64,000 bases of DNA from Epiperipatus broadwayi (taxonomy: Eukaryota > Onychophora > Udeonychophora > Euonychophora > Peripatidae), in the NCBI GenBank assembly GCA_028023455.1, contig JAQFVV010001083.1, forward strand, positions 1 to 64,000, read 5' to 3'. The position numbers were made by a program, and so were the translations under genes. The notes beneath the pieces are model-generated. The model had not been told where the DNA came from. It saw only the letters and a list, made by a program, of their open reading frames with translations, and did not search any database. Positions 25,660-36,796 of the stretch are shown here, in pieces; position 1 is the first letter of the stretch, and each line of letters begins with the position of its first letter.

Positions 25660-27500
25660 GTGCCGGACAAAAGCTTTTAGCTTCGCATATACTCACCATG
25701 GGGGCGCCACTAACCCGAAAATTGGGACTAGACATTTATTTTAGGGTGGACAGGATATGCGAATCAAAATGCGTCAGGCTAAACTTAGGGAGAAACAAGA
25801 GATCTTAAATATTGTTTAGACAGTTGAGAAATCAAAGCACAAAGACAAACGTCAGCCAAATTAAGTTTGAACAAATTTTAAACTTTTATTTAAGAGCAAA
25901 ACAACTTCTAAGAAAAAGTTTACATGAAAATCAATAGGGTTATTTCAGGCGTGTACTAGAACGACTAAACACATTGCTCTAGCAGACTTACCGACTCTCT
26001 AATAACGAGTTCTACAGGGAGGAAGCAATTTCATTCAGCAGAAGAGAAGTCCTCTAAATGTTGGTTTTCTCATTCACAGGTATGAAAATAATACGTTCTT
26101 GAAATAAATCAACGAAACCAGCGCTAGCGAGCTTTTCTAGACCCTAAAAACAAATGTGTTGGGATCCAAAATGTCATATGCTAGTAGAAGCTGCATCTTA
26201 AAGCAAAGATGATTGATTTACCTCAAGAACCATGACAAATATGCTTCAGAATGAATGGAAAACAAACAAATAAAACTGGTGACTCCCCAAACAAATGATT
26301 GACAAAACTAATCTAAGAATTAATGGTCTCAATAGGAGACAAGTAAATCATAAGAAAATCAGTAACGTCTGCCCCAGCATTTAAAGAAACGAATTACCAA
26401 TAATTATAATAAAAAAATAAATTTATGACACAAGTTCTGAGTACACACTCTGATAAATTTTAAACTATATACATAAATACAAAATAAATCTATCGGAGAG
26501 TGCACATGAGTACGAAAATAGGAAAGCTATAAATGCTTTAGCAGTGAAAGTTTCTCTCACCTGTAATTTACAAAAGGAATAAATATTGTCTTCTTGCTGG
26601 TGATTTATAAAATTACAAAGCAAAAACAATTATAGTTTCTGCTTTCACAGAGATAAGAAATGAAGACTATGAAAACAAAGTCACAAGCCAAAAGATTTGG
26701 GTGGTTTGAAAAAGCGCAAACACAGTATTTAAAATTAATTCGGGCTACTAAAATAATTACAGATAAGCATTCAAAATATACACAACTGCCAAAGCATTTA
26801 GTAAAAGAGGCATAAAATAGAAAAATTCACATGTCACTCTCCAATAAACAACACTTAAAGCAAACTTGGAATCTTAAAACTAAGATTCCAAAACCCACGG
26901 CAAAGTACGACAAAAGAGAATAAATATAGCTAATCAATATGAAGTTAAATATTAATTTAGATTACCTATTTATTAGATTGAGTGGAGATTTAATGAAAAG
27001 AAATTTATCCTGGAAAGAATAAAAGAAAATTTCATCTTACGATAAAGCACAGTTCATATAGAGTGCGCACATTTATCTTTAATCCATTTTCAGGTCCTTT
27101 GACAGTGGCAAGGTAGAGGCAGTGTTTATTTTAGAAACTCATGGCATGACTGAAGAAGAGCTGGTAGGCGTGGGTCTGTCCTTTGTTTAAATTAGTAAGA
27201 CTTCTAATGATGGCAAAACTCATAGCGGTAAATTTTGCCATCTTACACAGTAACGAAGTTTGTCGATAATGGTTTAAGTTTTTAGCAGGAATTAAATGTC
27301 TGAACTGCTATCCAAAGTGGTGTGACCCTCTGCAGGCAATAATGCAAGTGTCTATTTCTATACTGAATCTCCTCTATCTAAAATTGGTGGGCTATCCTTG
27401 CCTCACTACATTTTCCATGAAAACTTTCATTAGTCTCCAATTATATGTCTCAGGCAGGGTAAATATTAATTTCCCGCTCAATCTAATTTAAGAATTCCAT
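25660..27500 (-). mobile_element. Candidate LTR of a minus-strand LTR retrotransposon
   Basis: A block visibly richer in G+C than its surroundings. On the minus strand, near 25,715-25,732, it reads GGGTTAGTGGCGCCCCCATGG. TGGCGCCC is the start of a tRNA-Lys-type primer-binding site, which would put the LTR at roughly 25,735-27,480 with the internal region cut off almost at once on the left. No protein-coding remnant was found beside it, so it would be a near-solo LTR. Both ends are uncertain and no second copy is in the window. Confidence 0.35.
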
Positions 27501-30500
27501 CCAGGGATTATTGAAACAAAAACAACAACACAATTAAACCTCCACTTTTTTTTTTAGAATTAACTTTAAAAATGATTAAAATAAAAACAACAGGAATACA
27601 TAATTAGCAAGCTTGCCTGTTTTAAATCAAATTGATCAAAACAGGCGGAGAAAATAAACTATTTTAAAATCAATTTTATAAACAAAGTAGTGAAAGTAAA
27701 CTATTTTAAATATAAATGCGTATGTGTTTAAATACACATATGCTTTTTTTGTTTTTTTTTTAATAATAATAAAAAACATTTTAATAACATTTAATGAAAA
27801 TTAAGTTGTCTTTCCCCTTTTAAATTTTAGTAATAAACAATTGAATTGGAAATCAATCTGGTTCAATATATATATATATATACATATATATATTAAAACC
27901 CTTAAAGTATATTAAATGCTTGTGTAAACTATGATGTATTATGCAAGTATTTACTTAAAATATGTATTTATGTATGTATAATAATGCAACTTAAATATAT
28001 TTTTAAAAATTCATAGCTTAAAGTTGTTACTTCCTATAATCCATTCACCAAACGCCATTATCTAGTTTGGTTTCCAAACTCAAAGATTTTCTTGATTTTT
28101 TCATGGTCAAATTAGTTGTTATGCTGACTAAGTAGAATCTCTAAAAAAAAAAAAAAAGTTTAATATTGCTAAAAAAAATGTATGTTTTCTCTGGCCCAAA
28201 AGTGCAGCAAATAGGCGAAGAAAATGAAACTAAAGAACCATTTAAATTTTTTTTTGTATTCTTCCACAGAACTGTTTTTCATTATATTGAAGTAAAAAAA
28301 TCCATACTGAAGTTGTTGTTTTTTTTTTAATTTGTATTACAGTATACAATATTACTTACATAAAATTATTAAAATTAAGACAACAATGTTTAATAACAAA
28401 TCATTTGATTGACCATAAAGACTCTGTATTTATCATTAGGGTACCAATAGCTAAATAAACATATAATAAAAACCTAACAAAAACTTAAGCACCATCAACT
28501 TTTTAAAAAAAATGGAAAGAAAAAATCCATACTGTTCTGTTAACATATTGAAATCCCTTGATGGTGTTGTTTTAGGAAAATGCACATATATATAACATTA
28601 CTGGGCACACAACCTTATTTGTAAAATAATAATAAAAAGAATAATCATATGAATTATTAATTTATCTTTCTTAATAAATTATTGTAATTTTTTTTACAAT
28701 TTCTTTTTGTCTCTGGATATAACTATGATAATTTTTTAATCTCAGACATTTTATCACACCAGTTAATGTAATTCAATGATTGATTTCCTTAACAAATTAC
28801 TGTCAAATTTATTCAATTAACAATTTTACTATGATAAATTTAAACCTTTAATAAGTGCCCACAAACTTCATCTTAGTCCTGCAATGTGGGGGGGGGATGA
28901 TATGCCTTTTCACATCTGCAAGAATTAAAACTTATCAATTAACAGACTTTAGTGCAAATATTCTATTCTAGTAGAATTTCCCATGTACACCAGCAGTTTG
29001 CACTGGTAAAATCTCCCCTCTCACCTCCCCACAAACTTTAAAAAGTCTACTATTATTGCTTGACAGATAACTAAGTACATCATAATGGAAGAAATTAGAA
29101 TGTTTTAATTACTGACCTGTATTTGACCCTCTTTTTGTGGAAATTTTTGAAAATAAAAATTAATCTTTACTTATTCCAATAGCTATCTTTGAAAGAATAT
29201 GTGACTAAACTATGTTGGATAACATTAATGGCACACCTATTAATAATGATTAATAATTTTCAATTTGATTTTTTTTTATGATTAAGATATGTATTTTTTT
29301 ACAATTTCTTTTTGTCTCTGGATACTACTAAGAGAAATTTTACAGTCAGACATTTTAATTCTTGTAGGTGTTCTCACAAACTGTGATTTTTTTTGGGGGG
29401 GAAACAGTGAAATTGTGGTTTTCCCTAACCATTTCTAATTATTTACACCTTACATATTGGATTTGGAAGAGCAGTAAGGAGCTTATAATTATTACTTTTT
29501 AATACTACATTAGATAAGTTGTACCATAATTACATTTGAATGCAGATTGCAGTAGTTCTACAAATTTTAAATCCACCCACCCTGAAATGGTATGGTAGTG
29601 AAGTGTTAACATTGTTAAAAGATAGTATTGTATGAAATTGCACACAGTGCACAAAACAAAGCAAGCTGTTAGATACAGCAGAAAAAAAGTTGTGACTATT
29701 TGGTTTGACTGCGACCCACTAAATGGCATATTTATGTGTTTGGATGGGATCAACCTCATCAAGAAATTTTAACATAATAATAGAACAGTACCAAAAAATC
29801 TAATGCATTCTCAATTTGCATATTATAATTAATATTTAATACTGTTGTTACAATGTTTACTGTGTAAAGCACTCTATGAATTTAGCTATAAAATGCTAAA
29901 CTCACGGCATGCTTTACACAGATAAATTAAAACTTCTACTTTTTTTTTCAACAGACTTGCTAAGACTTCTGCTTTTTCTTTTTTAACAGCTGGCTTACAA
30001 CTGACTGTCTTCTTCCACAACTGAGTCAGGAATGACTGCTTACCAGATAATTAGATCTTATTAGCCCATTGCTCTAATTTTGAAACAGACCTAATCACAA
30101 TTTGGTTTTATATATTACCAAACTAAACACTGACCAATTAGATCAATTTTCACAAAAAATAATTCTTCAGTTATTTCCCATTCTTTTTTTAATTATAAGC
30201 AAGTAAAAAAAATCCACTGTACTTGTTTTTCTTATGCAAAAATAAATTAATCTTTTAATCACTATTTTTGTTATATCAAAAAAAGACAAAATAATTAGTT
30301 AATTAGACTGATTTGATAAATATTAAAATATTGTTGTATTAAAGAGAGATAAAGAGAATTGAAAAAACTGATTAATTAAAATAAAATTTAACAAAATTGT
30401 TAAAATCTTATTTTTCCTTTCTTTCAAAACTATTCATAAACATAAAGCATTACCTACTTTATCTCTCATAAAATATTAAATTATAATTGCTAAATAATTT

Positions 30501-30870
30501 ACTGAAGAGACTATAGTTTTTTTCTCAGTAATTTCAAAACAAAAATTAAATTAATTAGATAAAATTATTAAAGAGAAAAAAAAACAAAAGAAACTATTTA
30601 TTTAATTTTATAGCTTTCTCTTTTATAAATATTAATAAATTATAATACATTTCAAATGTTACCACTATGTTTAAAATATATGATAATCCTCATATTATTA
30701 TGTAATGAAGAAATTATTTAAATATTGCCCCTTATTATTATAAAAACATATATGGAAAAACTAAATATTATTTTCCCATGACTTAACAAATTATAACTTT
30801 AAGGTCCATGCAATATTTATTATTGCTGCATAATTCATTTATTTAAAATAAAACAATGTAGCTATTTTGA
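27501..30870. other. AT-rich stretch; no gene recognised
   Basis: No motif-bearing frame. A 74-bp direct repeat (ACAATTTCTTTTTGTCTCTG) occurs at 28,695 and 29,301. Short G runs lie at 28,888 and 29,392. An 85-codon minus frame at 29,505-29,762 resembles nothing I know. Confidence 0.6.
28687..29362. repeat. Direct repeat pair about 604 bp apart
   Basis: TTTTACAATTTCTTTTTGTC followed by TCTGGATA and, about 40 bp on, CAGACATTTTA occurs at 28,692-28,753 and 29,297-29,356. The flanks outside are only weakly alike. Confidence 0.55.
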
Positions 30871-30876
30871 AATCAT

Positions 30877-30931
30877 ATATATATATATATATATATATAT
30901 TTTGAAATCATATATATATATATATATATAT
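30877..30931. repeat. Duplicated (TA)n with TTTGAAATCA
   Basis: TTTGAAATCA plus a TA run is present twice in tandem, a slippage-type duplication. Confidence 0.9.
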
Positions 30932-30939
30932 AACACCAT

Positions 30940-31350
30940 TAAGCATCACATGATCATGACCCTGCCTAATAGAATAGTGTTGGCTATGGTTGTTAAAGAG
31001 CCAAAGACACCAAAATGTATGGGTGCTGAACTGAGTTCTGACCCATATGACTATATAAGCTATTGAGCTTAGATTGAAAATATTTTTGTGTTTTCAATTT
31101 CATTCTCATAGTTTTGTAGTTAAGTAGAGATAAAAGGTGGGTGCAGGAGGATTGCATTAGATCCTAAGATCTAGATGCAGTGCTCTCAGATCCAAAGCTC
31201 CTCACTGATGATGGCCACAAGCCAGAAACTAGTCTGGGGATATTGGATGAGTAGGCATTAGATAGGGATTTTATGCATAAGCCTTCTGGCATTCATTGAT
31301 TACTCTGGTTGGCACAGGGTGGTGATACTGTGTGGAGAGTTTTGCTTTGT
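30940..31350 (+). mobile_element. Possible PLE terminal repeat (pLTR-like) fragment
   Basis: Less AT-rich than its surroundings. At 31,203-31,240 it reads CACTGATGATGGCC..AAGCCAGAAACTAGTCTGGGG. The same layout (GATGA-GCC, short gap, AAGCC/AGC, GAAAC, GTCTGGG) appears in the palindrome at 51.7 kb and in weaker form at 46.38 kb and 54.95 kb. It lies immediately outside the left LTR of the gypsy-type element. The assignment rests on this motif only. Confidence 0.35.
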
Positions 31351-31356
31351 TTATAT

Positions 31357-33063
31357 TGTACCTATATTGATATAGGCACATATAATTTTATCTAAAATTA
31401 TATTATTAAAATAATCGTTCATTAAAGAAAAACAAAATTAAACATTGAAGAGTTTTTGCAGTTTGTTTTAGAAAAGGATAAGAATCAAATAGTTTTCTAG
31501 TGTTAGTTTTGAAATAAAAAAGCTACAATTAATTAATCAGAAGGGGAGAGGGGTGTTTCATTAGAGAAATTAAACTAAGGGTTATAAAAGGAAGTAAAGA
31601 GTTTTTATTAGTATTCGTAAAAATATAATTTAAAAAGTTAAAACATACAAATCTCTTTTCATTCAAGTTTAATTAAAGAAAAAATAATGTTAAAACTAAA
31701 TAGTAAATTGTATTAAAAATATATGTGCGTATATATGTGCGATTTGTAAATAAATAAAATGTATGTGAAATAAAAGAAGATTATCATTAAAAACATGACA
31801 ATGGCTATTAATAAAATAAAACAACACATTTTATTGCATGGCTATTACTAATTAAGCAATCTTCCAAAGCACGTTTATCAAATGATTATCACTGGAATTT
31901 GACAACAGATCTTTGCCGGAGATATTAGAAAGACAACAACGCGCAGGTATAAATAGACCTTTTTTTATTGGACAGTAATCAGTTCACAAAAGTAATTGAG
32001 TAGTGCAGTTCAGAAATTAATTGAGTCAGTTAACAAACAAAATGCAGTGTTGAGAAGATTTTGGGAATTCATGCCTCTCCACAACCTAAAAAGTCCGATG
32101 AAAACAGCAAGATCTGCCCATGAAATAATGTCAACATAACAACTTAGAAAATCTCCGTCAATATCTAATTGTCTCCGATAGTAATAATCGTGAAAATTGA
32201 AACTCAGCAAGGAAATGTCCCAGCCGGCTGGTAAGCATTCATAATGGAAACATTTTCACTGAAAGCAGCCTCCAAAGAACAAAATTCTATGTCTACATTC
32301 AAAAGCCTAGGTAAAAACATTTGCTTATTTCATTTATACTGTAATAGCCATTGCATTGCATTAATTCATATGAATCTTTCAAGAGTCTAATTATATGAAC
32401 TCTATATCATACATAAATGAACTATTGATGTGTGTGATTAAATTTCAAATGCTATGTAGTCCTTTATTATCATTATTATGTGTGTGATCCTTATATCAAT
32501 ATTATTAGTCAAAGTAGATAAATTCCCAGTGTTCTGTTATGAAAATATTCAAGAATATTTAAACTATTTAGAATGTTAATTTAAAATATGTGTGTGTTTT
32601 TATTAGAAGTATAAAATGTTTAAATTTAGTAAATAAATGTTAGTTAATAAATTATCTTTCAAATTAAACTTTATTTGTCGGTCAATTCTTTTTATCAATT
32701 CCATTTTATCAAGTCTTTTAACCACTAATTAAGTATAATCTATTAGTGATTACAAACAACTGAGCTAGTCATGGATTTAGGCGTTGAATTAGTGGCCACT
32801 GTTCAAAGTGCGTTGTCTATTCTTTTAGTATTCTTTTAGAATAAGCAGCTGGCGCCCGTGTTTATACACAAACAAAAAAAGTGCTTTGAACTTGGTGTTG
32901 AACTCAACAGCCGAGAAGAAGCTATGTCCTGGAAATGTAATGCTAGTTATATACTTTATAGCTATCGTTTGGGCATACATACTCTCTGAGTATGTTCTTC
33001 TCTGCCCAAGAGGCCAGTGTTTCGAATGCACATATTCGAACATGGTTCAAATGGCTTTACCCA
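31357..33063 (+). mobile_element. Left LTR of gypsy-type element, sense orientation
   Basis: It starts TGTACCTATATTGATATAGG and is judged to end ..TTTACCCA, three bases before a candidate primer-binding site. The first 1,596 bp (to 32,952) recur in reverse complement at 35,088-36,708, about 95% alike by eye. That fixes the outer edge: both edges read TGT(A/T)CC inward, with ATAT on each side as a possible 4-bp target duplication, which is weak evidence in this AT-rich context. It contains a good TATA box directed at gag. Its 1.7-kb length is large for an LTR. The 3' boundary is inferred and not proven, because no direct second copy exists. Confidence 0.65.
31948..31955 (+). promoter_or_regulatory. 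TATA box of the left LTR
   Basis: TATAAATA in the context GCGCAGGTATAAATAGACC, a well-formed TATA element pointing toward gag. The start of transcription would be expected near 31,975-31,985. The mirrored copy is at 36,106-36,113. Confidence 0.6.
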
Positions 33064-33419
33064 ATGTGGGGCGAACTTGTCATAAATGACAGTTAATTAA
33101 ATACTTTGTTCTTGTTAAAAATAAAAATCTAAAAAGTTAAATTACGTATGTAAAAGTGTTTTAATTTAAAAAAAAAAAAAAGAATTGACCGAAATTTTTT
33201 TTCGAAATGAAAAGAGATTTTGACATGTATGCTATCAAATCAGAGTCAATTAGATGTTAAGGGTGAAGTTAAAGCATTAATATCGGGTAGTGAAAAGGAC
33301 TAAAAGTGTGGAGTTAGCGTGAGTTTCTGTCTTAGTAAGAAAAATAAATAAATAAATTGTATAGTAAATTTAGTCTAACATAAGCACTAGTTTGAAAAAA
33401 TAAAATATATAGTTTCAAA
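33064..33419 (+). other. Leader between LTR and gag
   Basis: Non-coding leader of about 350 bp containing an A-run at 33,168-33,181. AGAATTGACCGAA at 33,182 resembles AGAATCGACCGACA in the inverted LTR near 35,350, possibly an internal duplication. Confidence 0.45.
33067..33081 (+). promoter_or_regulatory. Candidate primer-binding site
   Basis: TGGGGCGAACTTGTC lies three bases after the judged LTR end. The leading TGG and the CGAAC block fit a tRNA-primed site, but I cannot assign the tRNA. Confidence 0.35.
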
Positions 33420-34034
33420 ATGGGAAAAGATATAGAGCTGGATGAATTAAGAAAAAGAGTAGAGGCATTAGAAAGGGAATATGAGAATGGAAAAACATGG
33501 GAGCACATGCATAAAATGGAGGCAGTAAATCAGCTGCTAAAAATAAAAGCATTCTTGGGAAACAGAGGGGAGAATCCGAGTGATCACTTAGAGAGCTTGG
33601 AACATTATTGCATTTTGAATAGTTTAAGCAAGGGAGCACAAATTGCCTTAGCTTGCAGTCACATACAGGGAGAAGCTCAGTTCTGGTGGAATTCATTACA
33701 TGTAAAACCGGCAACGTTCAGTGAATACAAGTGGTCATTGTTGGCAAACTATTGGGGGGAGGAGCTACAGGAAAAGGTTAAGTTTCAAGTACAGCAGGAC
33801 AGGTGGCTGACGGGGGAGTTATTTATTACGTTTTTTTGTAGACAAGTAGCGAAATTGAGATCAATCACAGCATACAAATTATCGGAGCAGCATATTATGC
33901 GTATAGTTAGACGTGGTTTACCTAAGAAGGTGGAATGAATAATGATTGGCAAGCAAATGGTAGAGCAGATGGCTGAAATACTAAAGGCATTGGACAACAA
34001 TAGGGGATGGTGGATGGTCAGGATGAGGATGTAA
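33420..34034 (+). pseudogene. gag: gag of gypsy-type element, interrupted
   Basis: A Ty3/gypsy-type gag, the structural particle protein. It starts MGKDIELDELRKRVEALE, a predicted short coiled coil at residues 5-25. At about residues 80-95 comes the family block HIQGEAQFWWNSL, followed by TFSEYKWSLLANYW and a helical region (about 105-165) of the retrotransposon-gag kind. An in-frame TGA at 33,936-33,938 interrupts it after 172 codons; the frame then continues with related-looking helical sequence to TAA at 34,032. The protein-like reading moves to another frame from about 34,005 (DEDVNAEVDCTQV). No CCHC knuckle is visible. It is non-functional as it stands. Confidence 0.75.
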
Positions 34035-34047
34035 ATGCAGAAGTTGA

Positions 34048-34383
34048 TTGTACGCAAGTAGCGAATCTGGTATGCAGTGGAGAAGAGAGCACACCCGTAA
34101 TGGCACCTCAGAGCTGTCCAAAGATAAAGATAAAGGTGCAACTAGTGCATTGTCTGATTCGGGGAGTCAGGTATCGGTAATGTCACAGGAAATGTTTAAT
34201 AAAATAAGTGACATTGACCCGGAAATTAAAACATTGCCTTTAAAAACAGTATATGTTTTGTTGGCTAATGGTAAGAAGGTGCGGTTGGCATCCAAACAGG
34301 CATGGGTGAAATTACACATGGCAAAGCGAGAATATATGCACATGCTGTTGATTTTGGAGGGCCTGATTCATGAGGTTATATAA
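34048..34383 (+). pseudogene. Retroviral-type aspartic protease remnant
   Basis: The core is SDSGSQVSVMSQEMFNKI, residues 36-53 of the frame. The DSG triplet is the catalytic aspartate motif of single-domain retropepsins, followed by the expected Q-V-S-V strand. The later stretch VLLANGKKVRLASKQAWVKL is the flap and second half. The N-terminal part of the domain (PKIKIKVQ, about 34,114-34,138) lies in a different frame, so a frameshift splits it. TAA at 34,381-34,383 then separates it from GSDFMYKTGCVLDYKRSRTEI, which is normally continuous with it. Its role would be gag-pol maturation. Confidence 0.7.
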
Positions 34384-34395
34384 GGCTCGGATTTT

Positions 34396-35096
34396 ATGTA
34401 CAAAACAGGCTGTGTATTGGATTATAAACGAAGTCGGACAGAAATAAACAACGTAGTAATTCCATTTACAAAACACCAAAAGGATGAGATAAATAAACAG
34501 AGTGATGTACAAAGTGCAGTAATGGAAATAGAGATAGGGGAAAAGGTGGATGAGTCAAGATGCATAAATGACAAACAAAGAGACCAACTGAAGAAATTAT
34601 TCAATAGTTATGAAAGTGTATTTTCCGAGGTTCCTGGGGTAATCCAAGGGTATGAACACAGGATAAGGCTTATGAAAGACCAACCATATCGAGCCCGTGC
34701 ATATCCCATACCTCATCAATATAGACGTGAAGTAGAAGAACAAATAGACAAAATGCTTAAATGGGGAATTATATCTAAATGTTCATCTCCTTTCAATAAC
34801 TCCATCGTAACTGTAAAGAAAAAAGATGGATCAATTCTGCTATGTTTGGACGCATGGCAGTTAAACAAGATAACAATAGCTGATACTAATGCTCTGCCGC
34901 CTATGAGCGAATTGTTATTGAAATTTCAAAATAAAATATTTTAGACGTTTGACTTAACTGACAGCTACTGGCAAATCAAACTTCATCCAGAGGATCGGAA
35001 ATATACGGCATTTAAATATAACGGACGTGCATATAATTTTAACCGGATTCCCTTTGGGCTAAAAAATAGTGGGGCAGGGCTTATACAATATAACTA
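34396..35096 (+). pseudogene. pol: Reverse transcriptase, N-terminal half, truncated
   Basis: Ty3/gypsy-type RT. The fingers are RAYPIPHQYRREVEEQIDKM and GIISKCSSPFNNSIVTVKKK, followed by a substrate-binding block CLDAWQLNKIT. A TAG at 34,942-34,944 interrupts, and the same frame goes on with TFDLTDSYWQIKLHPED (motif A aspartate) and RIPFGLKNSG (motif B). The reading frame then runs straight into the inverted LTR copy at 35,088. The YXDD catalytic motif, thumb, RNase H and integrase are all absent. This is therefore a structural truncation on top of point decay, and the element could not have moved by its own enzymes. Confidence 0.8.
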
Positions 35097-36708
35097 GCAT
35101 TACATTTCCAGGAAATAGCTTCTTCTTGGTTGTTGAGTTCAACACCAAGTTCAAAGCACTTTTTTTGTTTGTGTATAAACACGGGTGCCAGCTGCTTATT
35201 CTAAAAGAATACTAAAGGAATAGACAACACACTTTGAACAGTGGCCACTAACTCAATGCCTAAATCCATGACTAGCTCAGTTGTTTGTAATCACTAATAG
35301 ATTATACTTAATTAGTGGTTAAAAGACTTGATAAAAGGGAATTGATAAAAAGAATCGACCGACAAATAAAGTATAATTTGAAAGATAATTTATTAACTAA
35401 CATTTATTTACTAAATTTAAACATTTTATACTTCTAATGAAACACACGCATATTTTAAATTAACATTCTAAATAGTTTAAATATTCTTGAATATTTTCAT
35501 AACAGAACACTGGGAATTTATCTACTTTGACTAATAATATTGATATAAGGATCATGCACATATTAACTCATGCACACACATAATAATGATAATAAAGAAC
35601 TACATAGCATTTGAAATTTAATCACACACATCAATAGTTCATTTATGTATGATATAGAGTTCATATAATTAGACTCTTGAAAGATTCATACGAATTAATG
35701 CAATGCAATGGCTATTACAGTATAAATGAAATAAGCAAATGTTTTTACCTAGGCTTTTGAATGTAGACATAGAATTTTGTTCTTTGGAGGCTGCTTTCGG
35801 TGAAAATGTTTCCATTATGAATGCTTATCAGCTGGCTGGGATGTTTCCTTGCTGAGTTTCCTGATTTTCACAATTATTACTATCGGAGACAATTAGATAT
35901 TGACGGAGATTTTCTAAGTTGTTACGTTGACATTATTTCACGGGCAGATCTTGCTGTTTTCATCAGACTTTTTAGGCTGTGGAGAGGCGTGAATTCCCAA
36001 AATCTTCTCAACACTGCATTTTGTTTGTTAACTGACTCAATTAATTTCTGAACTGTCCTACTCAATTACTTTTGTGAACTGATTACTGTCCAATAAAAAA
36101 AGGTCTATTTATACCTGCGCCTTGTTGTCTTTCTAATATCTCTGGCAAAGATCTGTTGTCAAATTCCAGTGATAATCATTTGATAAACGTGTTTTGGAAG
36201 ATTGCTTAATTAGTAATAGCCATGCAATAAAATGTGTTGTTTTATTTTATTAATAGCCATTGCCATGTTTTTAATGATAATCTTTTTTTATTTCACATAC
36301 ATTTTATTTATTTACAAATCGCACATATATACACACATATATTTTTAATACAATTTACTATTTAGTTTTAACATTATTTTTTTCTTTAATTAAACTTGAA
36401 TGAAAAGAGATTTGTATGTTTTAACTTTTTAAATTATATTTTTACGAATACTAATAAAAACTCTTTACTTTCTTTTATAACCCTTAGTTTAATTTCTCTA
36501 ACGAAACACCCCTCTCCCCTTCTGATTAATTAATTGTAGCTTTTTTATTTCAAAACTAACACTAGAAAACTATTTGATTCTTATCCTTTTCTAAAACAAA
36601 CTGCAATAAACTCTTCAACGTTTAATTTTATGTTTTTCTTTTATGAACGATTATTTTAATAATATAATTTTAGATAAAATTATATGTGCCTATATCAATA
36701 TAGGAACA
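35088..36708 (-). mobile_element. Truncated LTR copy in inverted orientation
   Basis: Reverse complement of 31,357-32,952. The outer edge (TATAGGAACA at 36,708) matches the LTR start. The inner edge starts ATATAACTAGCATTACATTT, equal to LTR position about 1,596, so the last ~111 bp of the LTR and the primer-binding site are missing. About 95% alike to the left copy by eye, with scattered substitutions and small indels. It replaces the rest of pol. Confidence 0.8.
36106..36113 (-). promoter_or_regulatory. Mirrored TATA box in the inverted LTR
   Basis: TATTTATA on the plus strand, TATAAATA on the minus strand, in a context identical to the left LTR. It points leftward into the element, convergent with the left promoter. 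Confidence 0.55.
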
Positions 36709-36796
36709 ATATATATATATATATATATATATTTCAACTGGCCACATATATAGGAACAATATATATATATATATATATATATTTCAACTGGCCACC
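36699..36796. repeat. 50-bp tandem duplication across the right LTR edge
   Basis: TATAGGAACA, a TA run and TTTCAACTGGCCAC occur twice in tandem (TAGGAACA at 36,701 and 36,751). The unit includes the last bases of the inverted LTR plus flanking DNA, so the duplication happened after insertion. Confidence 0.85.

Noticed and set aside
32010-32210. 66-codon minus frame whose 76-codon twin is at 35,821-36,051 (+)
   Set aside because: The frames match because the two LTR arms are copies of each other. They run antisense to the LTR, contain no known domain, and conservation at this identity is not evidence of selection.
33415-33714. 99-codon minus frame opposite gag
   Set aside because: Shadow of the gag coding strand.
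33785-34141. 118-codon minus frame opposite gag/protease
   Set aside because: Shadow of the coding strand; no domain.
31357-36708. DIRS-type element (which naturally has inverted repeats)
   Set aside because: It has an aspartic protease, an LTR with TATA and a candidate tRNA primer site, and the inverted copy interrupts RT; no tyrosine recombinase is seen. A rearranged gypsy-type element fits better.
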